NCBI RefSeq assembly: GCF_905220415.1
Contig: NC_059539.1
Span: 8,246,001-8,310,000, forward strand
DNA: 64,000 nucleotides
Source: Colias croceus
Lineage: Eukaryota > Arthropoda > Insecta > Lepidoptera > Pieridae
Direction: 5' to 3'
The notes beneath the pieces are model-generated. The model saw only the letters and a list, made by a program, of their open reading frames with translations, was not told the origin of the DNA and searched no databases. Shown piece after piece: positions 47,045-58,790 of this stretch. The position numbers and the translations under genes are program-made. Position 1 is the stretch's first letter. Every line of letters begins with the position of its first letter.

Positions 47045-50000
47045 TTATTCTTCTTTTTTGCCACTTACTTCAGCCATTTTCTCTTTGATAAATGCCTGAA
47101 CTTTTTCAAATAGAACCTGTGGAGATTCTACCTTGTCTATCTAAAAAGCAATACAATAATTCAAATTAAACAAACAATAAACTGTAAATGACTATGAATA
47201 TTGTGCCTGGTTCATGTACATGAAAAAGTAAAAACTAAAAAAAAATTAAAAACAAACCATTTCTTTTTATCCAGAACTCTTTCACATTCCTCTGCTGTTT
47301 TCTTACAAAATATGGCAAGAATAGCCTGTATATAATAGAAATAATATATTAAGAATAAAAAATGAGGTGATTAACAAAAGAGGCCATACCTTCTCTGATA
47401 GAGAATTGAACCAGGAACAATATTCACTAATCGTACATGATAGAAATATAAAATTAATTCTGGTGCTATATCCTTTATCTGCAATAAGTGCTAGATTATT
47501 AAAATTATTGCACTAGAACATGGCCTCCTTTGCCTTTAAAACTAAATACCATCTTCATTTTGAGAATAAATATTCTCAGTTTAAATCTGATACTATAAGA
47601 TAATTATTATTAACCTTTTGAACGCCAATGACATCTATAGATGTCATGCGCAATCGTGCCCTGTGCGCCAACGACACCTATACATGCCAAGAAACAGATC
47701 ATAGATAAATACAAAATAAACATATTAAACCTTTACTTTTACGTGTTTTATTTATACAGTTTATGAACTGAATCCCCAGTTATTACATAATTGTACACAG
47801 TAAACAAAATTGACATGTAGTTATTCAAATATTTGATGACAAAAAATAACTTAATTAATGGCTAGAAAAGCATGTTCTCTCGCGCCAATGACATGTATAC
47901 GTGCCTACTAGTGATGTAGTGTAATATTCAAGTAACTTCATTAAAATTTCAGCGAAATTACTCTAATTCGCTTAATTGTTGTAATAACTACAAAAAAAAT
48001 ATATAAGCTTAGTCACTGAGAAAAAAGGTAAATACTACATTCTTTGGTATAATACCATATTGTCTATATTGTGGATATTGTTGATTTGAATATTTTCCTT
48101 TTCGCCAATCATGCGCATCCCTAGCACAGTATCGATATGCAATCCCTTCTGCGCCATTGACATGAATAGATGTCGGACTGGTGACGTCGTAAGCGCGTGC
48201 CGTGTTGTTAAGTGCGGAAAGTTGTAAAAATATTTTATCGAGTAGGTATCTACCAATATTATAATCAAATAAGTACAAGGCTATTAATGAGCATAATAAT
48301 TATATAGATAGGTAGGTAAATACAAGGCTGTTAATGAACATAATGATTATATACAATTGTTGATTTTTTATTATTTTTTATTTTATCGTCACAAACACAA
48401 TGTATGCGTTCTAGCATAATATTTATTGTCCATGTAATGATAAAAATTCGCTTAGGTCCAAAATGTATAAATATCTCTAAAAATCTGTAGGTACTTACCT
48501 ATTTAGCAGTTTTCAAAATTTATTACCTAATAAGTCTAATCAGTGCCTTTATTAGAATATTCTTATGATACAAATTGTCGCTATGTCATATCAAAATATG
48601 GTAATTGACCTAAATAGGTACCTACATATAATTAGTATTTGTAATAACTCAAGTATTAAACTAAATGATTGGAAAATAAATATGTAGTTTTAATGCAATT
48701 CCCTTTATTTAAAGGTAATAGTTGTTTTGATATTTACAAATAAACACTCCACAATAATACCTATAGTTCATATAAACTTAATAAATAAACTCGATAAGTT
48801 ATAATAATATACAGCTACACATCCCTAATCAGAAGCGAGAGATTATAAAAAAAAATATGGTTGCCCGCGCCATTGGCATGTATACATGCCAATGGGGCGT
48901 AACTGATAGAGAATAGTGCTGTAACTTGCTGCAATTTTATATGTATTTTTGTATCTCAAAAGGTTGATTTTTTTTGTTGATAGTTGCTATAAATGTGGTC
49001 TTAAGTTTTTACAGTAGGAGATGAGGTTAAATAAATATTATTTTTGTGTTATAAGCTGTTTATTCAAATATTCAGACGTGAATTATTATGTTTATCGATA
49101 ACATTTTGGACTCCCTACTATTTTCAAGGTTATCTCATTGAATTTGTGGCTTGGCGTGGAGGGCACGGCGATGCGTTTTTGCTCTGGCGGTCAAAAGGTT
49201 AAACCCTAATACAATTATGTACTATGTATGATATTGTTTTGTGTACGTATCTATGTTAGTATCTTAGTAATAATCCTTAGATTATTTACCTGGTATGTTT
49301 GTGCTATATATACACCTGTATATACCCCAGATCCAAATATAATCTGAAAAAGGTATAAGTTTTTTTCAATCCTCAATATGCAAATATTCTATTAAAAATT
49401 TAAAATACACACAATATGTTTGAAATTATATTTTCATGAATTTCTAATTTCCTTTACTCACACTTGTTTTAAAAAGTGATGTACAAACACCCATTATTAA
49501 GATTTGATGTAAATGCTTATTTTATATTCAACTTTATTTACATTTTTAATTTTTTTACATTACAAACAATTTAGAATATTTTTGATTGATGTATTTCTCA
49601 GTGACACCTTTGCTGTGACACATAAAACAAGTTCTAATTTTGAATAATAATAATAATATGCCATACCAGAAAATGCAGTATTAAACACCTGTAGTATAGT
49701 CTACAAAATATATTTTTTTATATATTTTTGTGATATTTTGAACCTGTTTAGTAGAAATAAGTGGTCTCAACCTGCACATACTTTTAGATACTAATTTATT
49801 ATTATTTATTCCCTATATCTACTCTATATTATTTAGTACTTTGTCCATGCTTTCAGTCCAAAGCATTTGAGGGTCACCCTATGTCACATGTCACAGAAAA
49901 TAACAATATTTTTATTTTTATTTTTTGGCGATTTAAAATCTATTACAAAGCCTTCTAAGGTTAGATTCATATACTTGTATCAAAATATATGTACAAAGGT

Positions 50001-50519
50001 ATAAAGGTGGCTGAATAACTGATATCACGCTTGTATTCATGGAATGGTTTAGATTTAATGCATGTTTAATTATTTGTATTGATAATAAATGTACATAGTA
50101 GTAAGCCTCTCAACAACCAGAACTCCAAATCATACAATTAACTTTTTTCCTACAATAATTAGAAGCTCCATTTAGCATAAACAATTCCTATAAGAATAAC
50201 TTTAAAATTTAGAAAAACAAAAACATTTTCAACAAAAATAAAGTTTATTTTTTAATTATAAAGGTTTGGAAGCAGTGATTAATTTATTATATAATAAACA
50301 TTATGATTTTGTTTTTTCTTCTTCTTAGACATGGATTTAAAGAGATGATGAAAGATTAAATAATTTCACAGATATTAAGCAAACAAAGAAACTCACAGTG
50401 ATCACAAACAAACTTACAAACAAATCATTAATTTGAAAAAATGTTATTTATAATGTGGGTAAGAGATATCAAGCAAATCAAATAAATCAGTCTTTACATC
50501 TTACCAGTCCTTTAAACAT
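47045..50519 (-). CDS. STMP1: STMP1-like short transmembrane mitochondrial microprotein
   Basis: Three tiny exons give 54 residues: 50519-50505 (MFKGL), 49343-49290 and 47140-47045. Junctions are GT-AG and all in phase 0. The middle exon encodes a single membrane helix with small-residue spacing and the family signature G.YTGVYIAQTYQ. This corresponds to the G..VGMYLAQNY segment of vertebrate STMP1 (47 residues). The last exon is a charged amphipathic helix ending GKKEE. Vertebrate STMP1 sits in the mitochondrial inner membrane and affects respiratory chain or fission. Intron 2 (about 2.1 kb) houses a piggyBac-like element. Too short for routine gene finders; the match of motif, length and exon phases supports it. 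Confidence 0.85.
47614..49198. mobile_element. Non-autonomous piggyBac-like element in STMP1 intron 2
   Basis: TTAA (47610-47613 and 49199-49202) flanks ends CCTTTTGAACGCCA and, complemented, CCTTTTGACCGCCA. TTAA duplication plus CCYTTTG..CGCCA ends are those of lepidopteran piggyBac relatives. The 1585-bp interior has no transposase frame. It carries five imperfect palindromes of the form GCGCCAATGACATGTATACA (about 47621, 47665, 47882, 48151, 48868). The last contains a perfect 26-bp palindrome at 48870-48895. Confidence 0.88.
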
Positions 50520-51041
50520 TTTTTTTAATTTTACTCCTTTAACCGTGCGGCTAAATTATAACTTATTACTTAAATCTATATCACGCCTAGATCACCACCT
50601 GCGTTTAATTTGTTTTTGTTACGTCTAAATAGATATTTTTAAGCTAAATTCTTTATGTATTTGAATATGAAAATATAATTTATTCATGTCACTGTCATGA
50701 ATATACTTTATTCATATTGACATTGACATCTGACAATTGACATATTATAATACACACTATTTCATCTGTCACAGTGACTTGTACAGAGTTTCAATAAACA
50801 TATTATGTACAATGTGTACATGCGTACAAAAATATTTAGTAATCTGCATTGTTATCCGTGGTTTCATGAAATTCTAACATGCATATGTTAGAATACTTAT
50901 AAGGAATATCAGCATGTTATTTTATGATCAGGATCAGGATTTGCCATTTAAGCAGAAAAAGGTAAAGACATACAATACCTAGGTATGGTATAATATAATA
51001 TTTTGTCTCATCTTTTCTCTATAAATATTTTTATCTATAAT
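50520..51041. other. STMP1 upstream region
   Basis: No gene. Dense TGACATTGACATCTGACAAT cluster at 50718-50742, about 200 bp before the STMP1 start codon. Confidence 0.4.
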
Positions 51042-51225
51042 AATAATATTATAAAGCTGAAGAGTTTGTTTGTTTGAACGCGCTAATCTCAGGAACTACT
51101 GGTCCGATTTGAAAAATTCTTTCGGTGTTAGAACTTAGACAGCCCATTCATCGAGGAAGGCTATAATATTATAATCTCGCTAAGACCAACAGGAGCGGAG
51201 GTGAAACCGTGAAACGCAGCTAGTA
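51042..51225 (+). repeat. Dispersed repeat, GAACGCGCTAATCTC family
   Basis: Full copy from TATTATAAAGCTGAAGAG to ACGCAGCTAGTA; same family as 3.1, 15.2 and 58.1 kb. Confidence 0.85.
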
Positions 51226-52779
51226 TTATATACATATAAATGGTGCAATTCTTAGTGCAATTATTAATTACACTTTCATTTTGGACGTAAACTCGCAATG
51301 CCACTAAATTGCAGTTTGGTTTTTTAAAATCTGAAGGTCTGTTATTAAAATCGTTTGCTCTAAGGTCTACGCCACCGGCCACATCTACGCGGGCCAAAAA
51401 TTTCAGTCGTACTTACTTCCCGGGGAATACCTTGTCAGTTCCATCCACATCCACAATTATTTTTATAATTGTAAATAAAATATAATATTTTCGTATAAAC
51501 TTGTTTTATTTATTTCTTAATAACAAAACACCAAAAAAATGATGCTTTTAACATTTAAAACGATATCTATACTTAAAATATTATTAAGAAGAATTCGACA
51601 TTTTTTTATTTCAAAAATTATAAAATAATTATAAATAATATTGAATAATAATCGTAGATACATTCAAATCGAAACATTCTCATTAGACATGAACGACAAA
51701 ATATATAAAAATATCAAATCCATAATATTCAGTCATTTTACATTAATTCAAAACACATGCGCTTTTATATAAAATGAAATATAATACATAAATGAATCTA
51801 TTACTTACTTACTAAATTATGTTTGGCCGGCAAAATCTCAAATTGGATGCGTGTACTTAATTCTGTTTATTGAAAAAGAGAGTATTGTATTATGAAAAAG
51901 AGAGTATTGTATTAAATATAATACAATACTCTATTTTTCAATAAACAGAATTAAGTACACGCATCCAATGTTAGGTACATATTATGTAACACAAAATTAA
52001 AATTTAATACCGCATACTAACATTATTAACTTACCTACTCACATTATAGGTACATAAATAATATTGAATGTTTTTATTAGGCTTCAAAAATATAATATTA
52101 TGTATTGTACATATTCTTGTAACATCAATGTGATTACAGTGTTTCCAAAAAAAAAAAAATAACCTTAGAAACAAGTGTACAAAATTATTATCTATATTAA
52201 TTAGGAACATCCACAATTTAATGATAAATCATGTTCAGGTTTTCTACTTATTTCATTCTTTTACGACTTATACAACCTAATATTTATAATCAGTAATGTG
52301 GACCCTATCTTTAACCATACTTAATAAAAACCATAAATGTATTCAATAACGTGCTAGGAAATTACTTTTAAATGCAATGTATCACTATCGTGTTTTAAGT
52401 TCATTCTGTTAAAATGTAGGTAGTTATTTCCATACAATTTTTTCGAATTTTAGCTATCAACTCGTTGACTACTCGTGTAAAACTCAATATTAGTTCATGA
52501 GACTAAAAACAGCAAGGATTATTAGAGCAGTGGAGACAGCTCACAGCATGTTCTCAACAGTCTCAGCTCCTTTGAAAATTGTTACATATTAATACTAATA
52601 GTTCGCTATTTAATTGAAACTTGTTTTTAACCATATTAACTTATGTTTCCTGTATTTACACATTTTATTCATTAAGGGTTTATTAATATTTAAGTTGATG
52701 CGCATTTTATCAACATTGCTTGTTGATTTATAAATTATTATTATTATCACAACACACTGTTGATACGTATAACATTGAT
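51226..52779. other. Intergenic / ZIP 3' UTR
   Basis: AT-rich, no gene. Includes a near-perfect inverted repeat listed separately. Confidence 0.4.
51842..51969. repeat. Hairpin element with internal 22-bp duplication
   Basis: ATTGGATGCGTGTACTTAAT at 51842 begins an arm of about 49 bp that is repeated in reverse at 51920-51969 with one mismatch. GAAAAAGAGAGTATTGTATTA occurs twice in tandem in the loop side of the left arm. A transcript would fold into a stem of about 49 bp, within the size range of a miRNA or hairpin siRNA precursor. Confidence 0.8.
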
Positions 52780-55700
52780 TCATTTTTCTGAATTCCTAAA
52801 TAAGTATTGTATTGAGTCCTCATGTAATGCAATGAGGAGCATTATAATACCGCCTGATAGGATACCTAAAACAGCAATAACTAAATGTAAAGTTTTGCCC
52901 TTATTATTTTCATTTATTTCTGGAACTAAGTCTGCTAATGCTATGTAAAAGAATGTGCCTGCGGTTGCAGCATATATCCATTCTGAAGCGGATTCGTGGT
53001 CTTCTGCTAGCCAGATACCAACGGCCATGCCCATAAAACTGAGCACAGATGATAGTAAGTTGTAATAGAGGGCACGTTTTATACTCATGCCTGACCGCAG
53101 CAACACTGCAAAGTCGCCAAGCTCGTGCGGTAATTCATGACAGAAAACTGCTAAAGCTGTTGCAAAGCCGGTAACAGGATCTCCACTAAATGCTGCACCT
53201 ATTGCTAAACCATCTGTTAAATTGTGCAAACCATCACCTACTATAACCATAAGTGCCGTCGATGACATGGGACGTTCCACTGGCGGCTGCGGCGATCCAG
53301 GCATTATTGCGCCGAGTTCGATTGATTCTATTTGTTTGGCGGATTCAACTTTCTCTTCTTCAACTGTTTTTTCTTGATGATCATGAGAATGTGAATGTCC
53401 ACCGTTTAGCGTTTGCATAATAGCTTCAACTGTATAAAATAACAAAATTGTAAGGAATGTTACACTGCATTTCAGAACAGTTTCAGTTTCTTCTTGTGGT
53501 TCATTCGGTGAGCCGTGCGATTTTAATGCGTGTGGTAAAAGATGCAACAAAGCATCCCCACACAGTGTTCCGACCGCGATTGCGATCAGAAAATGCAGCA
53601 CATGACCAAATGCGGCTGATTTTATCATTGGAACAATCGCAACACCAACTAATCCAGTAGCACTGATGATGAGAATACTAAGAGTGGCATAAATCCACGC
53701 TGGAAATAAATGTTAATTTATGATGAGTATCTGAGTTGTTAATTAAGTACCTAATACCTATATTCATTGTTCAAATTAAATAGAAGAAAACAAATTAAAT
53801 ATTATAATGTTAAAGGAATTTAGATTGAACTTACTCCATATTCTGTCTACTTTTGGTGAAGGCGCATCGATTTTATAGCATGAGCGTTGGTCTAATTGGT
53901 ATACTAGTGCAGGACACATTTCCAAAAATGTTTTTGGGTTGATAGTTATCACTCCTGGTTCCTTCTCCATCCCGTAAACAGTAAGTAATTCTCGTGGAGA
54001 CAAACATGGTTTTTTGAGTATTGTTGCTGTGAAAATCGAAAAATTTATATGAATTAATAAATTAATAGAGGAGCGATAGTCAACTGATTTCTCATTTTAA
54101 AAAACCAATGAATATAGTACCTATTCATATATTAAAACCCACATTCGGTGATTTAAGATTTTATATTGACCAGTTGGATAGTCCTAGAAAATAGAAATAG
54201 TCGAACTTTAACTCATAGCTGTAACATAATATATCAATTTATGTGTCAGGAAACTTGGGCTTGGGTCGATGTATGAACTAGGGTTATAATTGGATAATCG
54301 CAGCCTCTTGAACGACAAATGCTCTTGCTCGTCTGATACGCATAACCGCTGCTCCGGCTCCTCCGTGATATGAATAATTTTATTGTAAATTGTAATACGT
54401 TATTAGAAAAGGTGATCGTGATACTCGTGGTGCATTATTAATCTGCAGCTCATTATATTATTTATTTTGAAACATTAATTCGTCGGTATAAATATTTAAA
54501 CAATAGACATTGCGCATTATTTTTGAATGTTGATGATGCGTTTTGTTGTTGTTTTTATTGCTTTTTATTTTGTTGTTGTTGTTATGGGGTATACCAAGGG
54601 ATATGTTGATTTCATATCAAGAGTAGGAAACAATATTACATCATAAGAATTAGAGAAAGCTCGACTGCAAGTACCTATGTGTTGCTAACTCCATCGCTTT
54701 CTACCAAACAACCGGACAAGTTACTTACACCGGATTAGAGCCATTTTCTGATTTCATATTACCTACTTAGTTACTTACCTACTTACTACTATTTCATATT
54801 TATTCAATGTAATCTCCATTTACTTACGCATTTACCAGTCTGTGTATCAAAGGGCAAAGACCTTCAAGTAGAACGGTAAAAATCAAGATTAGTTTCTGTA
54901 AACCGGCAAAAAAGTTTTACGGATTTTTTGCTCAATTGGCAAGTTTTAGTTTAGTTATATTGCAGTAAAACGTGATTTTATTTTTACCGTCACTGATATT
55001 TAATAGATTCCTTTTAAAATTGCAAAAAAGAGCAATCTGAAGTTATGAACACAGATAGGCAATTTGGGATTAATGATTACAGCGCGCTATTTAAGTTTTT
55101 AATAATTATACCTTCGAGTAAATTTTTATTTAGTATTAGAAATCTACTTAAGTTGATACGTACGGTGCTTTTAATCAAAATTGAATGTTATAGTACGTGC
55201 ATTTACACTTTAGAATAAAAATAAACGTTTAGTAATGGAAATAATATTACATACATATTATTTCCATTACTAAACAGGTAAACACGTTTATTTTATACGT
55301 ATATAATAAGTATTATGTATTACCTATATTTCGTATGAATTTATTCTACTAATTTTATAAACACGTTTGTTACTCTTTCACGCAAATACCATTGAACAGA
55401 TTTTGACGATACTTGGCAGTTACGAGCACAGGTTACGAGTAGCTTAACTCTTAAGTATGTAGCCTATGTCCTAGACTCCTAGAGTAACACATGCTGCTAG
55501 AAATACTTGCTTGATGCTTCTGCCAGCGGTTTCATTTGGCTGGAACAGCGTTGTACAGCTAGTTATACAATATAATTATTTATTGTACAAATGCAGCTTA
55601 CTAAACCCGTTAGCACAATATGTACTCAAAATTAACCATGAAGGCCAATAAGTATGGGTTCCCCTTGCATTGTCATTACCGGATAATTTCCATTCAAGGG

Positions 55701-57197
55701 TATTGAAACAATAGCCAAATACAGTGACTATTTTTGAACCTAATTGAGATTTTTTTTCTTCCGTCTTTCACACCACTTTCAAGGTTTATTAACGATTGTT
55801 CATGATATTTATTTAGATTTAGGTAACTATTAACTTTTTATTGTGATTGTAGCATTGGGTATTTGATAATTGATAGTAGTGAAAGAGTTTAGCGAGTTGC
55901 CTAATTGATTATTTTTCTTTAAAATGATTCACCATTCTGTGATTGCACCATCTCAAAGTGAATTTTATAAATATTGAATAGGTATGTAGGTATATAAGGT
56001 AGGTGTGTCAATTAACGCCCTCTGTTAAATAACGCCCGAACTTCAAAAAACCCACTAATATTCAATAGACCCGCATCGTACTTCACGCACAAATGAATTG
56101 CACCAATAGGAACGCGCCTAGCGCGGTTGCGTAAGTCTGGAGTCGCCATCTTTGCCAGTAGCAGCTTTCGTTTCAAGAGCGTTAGACGTGCACTGGCTGT
56201 TATTAAAATTTCTTCTAACGAAACTATAAGTTTTCAGTTGTTTTTGAGTTATTTCTTGGATTATTTTATACTTTGGCTAACCACACTTCATATTCTGTAA
56301 ATATTTTCAAAATGATTTACTTAATTACTTCAAAATTTAAAAAAAATGTCAATAACGCCCAGTCGCGTAATAACGCCCAGTAAACGGACCTTGGGGCGTT
56401 AAATTAGTTTTTTTTTGTTTAAAGTATGGTAGAAGATTACTAATATTAACGTTGATTAGTTAAACTAAAATAAAAAAGTATAAAATCGTTACAACTTGAA
56501 GAAACAAGTCACTTTATGTGAGTTACGAATTTTATAGTTTTAATACTAAATTTTCTTTCGTGAGCTTCTTTTATTTTTAATAAAGAAATTTTATAACGTA
56601 CTTTTTATATTTTACTTAGCAGAAATTCTATAAGAACGTATTTTAGGCACACACAATTTTCTTTCATAAACGGGCGCTATTTAACACAGTATTTCTATAA
56701 ACGCCCAAGAAAAGGTTTTTAAAAAGATGTCTTTATGTCATGAAACATAAATAGTTTCACGTTTTAATTGGTATTTTTCGGTTTAGAAAGAAATATCAAA
56801 CCTACTCGTCGTCTGTTTATGTGCTTTAAAGTAGTTTTAATAAATAAAAAATTAGATTTTTGTTAGGCGGGCGTTAATTACCTCTTTTACCTTATTATCT
56901 GACTGTGGGTTTGCGAGTTTTCTTTAATTTTTAACACAGGGAAACCTGTAGATTTTTATGCGTCGATAGAAGTGTGGACATGATTGTGGATTACTTATAA
57001 ATATTTTATTATTTTTGCAAAGGTAGGTATACGAATTAATTAAATATGTACATACAAGAAACGGGTGATCTTCGGTGGCGATGTTGCGTGTCGTGCAATT
57101 GTTTGAAAGTGCCGTTTATTCTGTGGAGCGCGACGTCATGCGGGGAACTGAACACGCGCCCGCCCAACCCCAGGTTGTCCAGTAGATGCTCGAATCC
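52780..57197 (-). CDS. ZIP (SLC39, LIV-1 subfamily) zinc transporter, 5' end missing
   Basis: Three exons joined in phase: 57197-57056, 54026-53835, 53699-52780 (about 417 residues). Exon one is part of the extracellular domain (FEHLLDNLGLGGRV). Exon two carries paired cysteines (CPALVYQLDQRSC) and the start of TM1 (RIW). Exon three has TM1-TM8: AVGTLCGDALLHLLP, a His-rich loop (GGHSHSHDHQ), HNLTDGLAIGAAF in TM4 and CHELPHELGDFAVLL in TM5 (HELPHE at about 53140), the LIV-1 zinc-site signature. It moves zinc into the cytosol. The signal-peptide exon(s) should lie above 57197 but I could not find them. Which paralogue (ZIP6/10-like or ZIP4/12-like) is unresolved. Confidence 0.9.
55227..55275. 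repeat. 19-bp perfect hairpin in ZIP intron
   Basis: GTTTAGTAATGGAAATAAT (55227-55245) and its exact complement (55257-55275), loop 11 bases. Confidence 0.8.
56011..56880. repeat. AACGCCC motif cluster in ZIP intron
   Basis: AACGCCC or its complement occurs at about 56014, 56031, 56354, 56372, 56394 (GGGGCGTT), 56672 (GGGCGC), 56700 and 56869, in an otherwise AT-rich 0.87 kb. The outer ones form an inverted pair ATTAACGCCC / GGGCGTTAAT. Probably a small transposon with repeated binding sites; no target duplication identified. Confidence 0.55.
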
Positions 57198-58079
57198 CTG
57201 GAATTATAGAAAGGTTTTTGAGAAAAGGTAGGTTTTCGTAAATGTGCTCGAGCCCCTGGAATTATGGTAAGGTTATTGAGAATTTATAAATTATAAATGA
57301 ATCATAAATATAAATGCTATAAAGTATAAACCGTAGATCTGTTGTTTCTAGATGACTAAATTGCGACTATGTCGACGCTCGCGCTATGGAGATAAGCAAA
57401 TTGAATTTCTATTCGTAACCCTAAATTTTTTTGAGTCGCTGATAACTATTTTAATGATTACCTACCGTATACTTTACATGATAAATTGATACATAATCGG
57501 CAAAAATGGCAGACGGCTATCGGCATTCAGCAGTGACTACCAGTGTACCTAGTCAGGATAGAATAGTGAACACAGAAATATATATATATGTAATATATTA
57601 TAATATAACACAATTTTCAATTAAATAATAAGAATAAGACGCTCTAAAATGGGAATCGTGTATATTGAAAATATATAAAGGAAATAATTCCATAAATATT
57701 CGTTTTTACCGTTACAGTACCGTTGCCGTTTTTACGGTTTACCAAAATTTCAGTCAAGTTGAAGGTTATGTTATCAAATATACGTACCTAAAGCTAATTC
57801 TTATACATATAATGGTAATACAGATAGCCGTTTGTAAATATTTACAAGTAGGGTTGATGGAATGCCATGTTTTTTTTTTAAACAAATGTAACGATAAATG
57901 ACTACCTACCTAAGTACCTACTCTATAAAACTTCTAGAATTATTGTGATATAATATGTAACAGTTTACTTTATTAATATAGATCTGTATTTTATTAGGAC
58001 ATATTACTACAGATATTATATTATAAATAGTAACTGGGTAGGTACCTACGTAAATCTATACTAATCTATATCTATACTA
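57198..58079. other. ZIP 5' intron or upstream; nothing recognised
   Basis: No coding exon that I can support. Confidence 0.35.
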
Positions 58080-58313
58080 ATGATACTAATATTATAAAGC
58101 TGAAGAGTTTGTTTGTTTGAACGCGCTAATCTCAGGGACTACTAGCTGGTCCGATTTGAAAAATTCTTTCGGTGTTAGATAGCCCATTTATCGAGGAAGG
58201 AGGCTATATATATATTTATAAATAAATAAATAAATAAATAAATATATCATCACGCTAAGACCAACAGGAGCGGAGCAATGCAATGCAAGTGAAACCGTGG
58301 GGCACAGCTAGTG
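58080..58313 (+). repeat. Dispersed repeat, GAACGCGCTAATCTC family
   Basis: Fourth copy, with an internal (AAAT)n expansion at about 58218-58245. Confidence 0.85.
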
Positions 58314-58495
58314 TTAGATATGAAACACATACAATGAGCGCAGCCATCTTTTTTTTAAATTTAAAATTTGATAATATTGCCTCTATATTAATGGAATACG
58401 AAATGTAGGAAAAAATTTGCAAACGCATTGGATTCTGCTTGTCCTAGAAGAGTAATATTTTGATCGATTGTAAATCCATACATAATACCTATCTC

Positions 58496-58668
58496 TTCTC
58501 TAATATATAAAAATCAATGCCACTTTTCGTTGTAATTCCATAACTCGAGAACGGCTGAACCGATTTCGATAATTCTTTTTTTATTATATTCCTTGAAGTA
58601 CGAGGATGGTTCTTATGTAGAGAAAACGTTAATATGTACCACGGGCGAAGCCGGGGCGGACCGCTAGT
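58496..58668 (-). repeat. Dispersed repeat (reverse copy of the 23.5 kb family)
   Basis: Almost exact reverse complement of 23532-23706, ending GGGGCGGACCGCTAGT. Confidence 0.85.
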
Positions 58669-58790
58669 TTATTATAAATGCGAAAGCAACTCTGTCTGTC
58701 TGTCTGTTACTTAATCACCAACTTGCATGAAATTTTGTATAGAGATATTTTGATACCCGAGAAAGGACATAGGCTACTTTTTAGCCCGGA
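58669..58790 (+). repeat. Truncated repeat, TATAAATGCGAAAG family
   Basis: Matches the first half of 36058-36292 ((CTGT)n, GATACCCGAGAAAGGA, GGCTACTTTTTA) and then breaks off. Confidence 0.75.

Noticed and set aside
47253..47325. Extra coding exon in STMP1 (ILAIFCKKTAEECERV)
   Set aside because: The only GT donors near its end give a stop or lie at a very poor site; the three-exon model matches the family without it.
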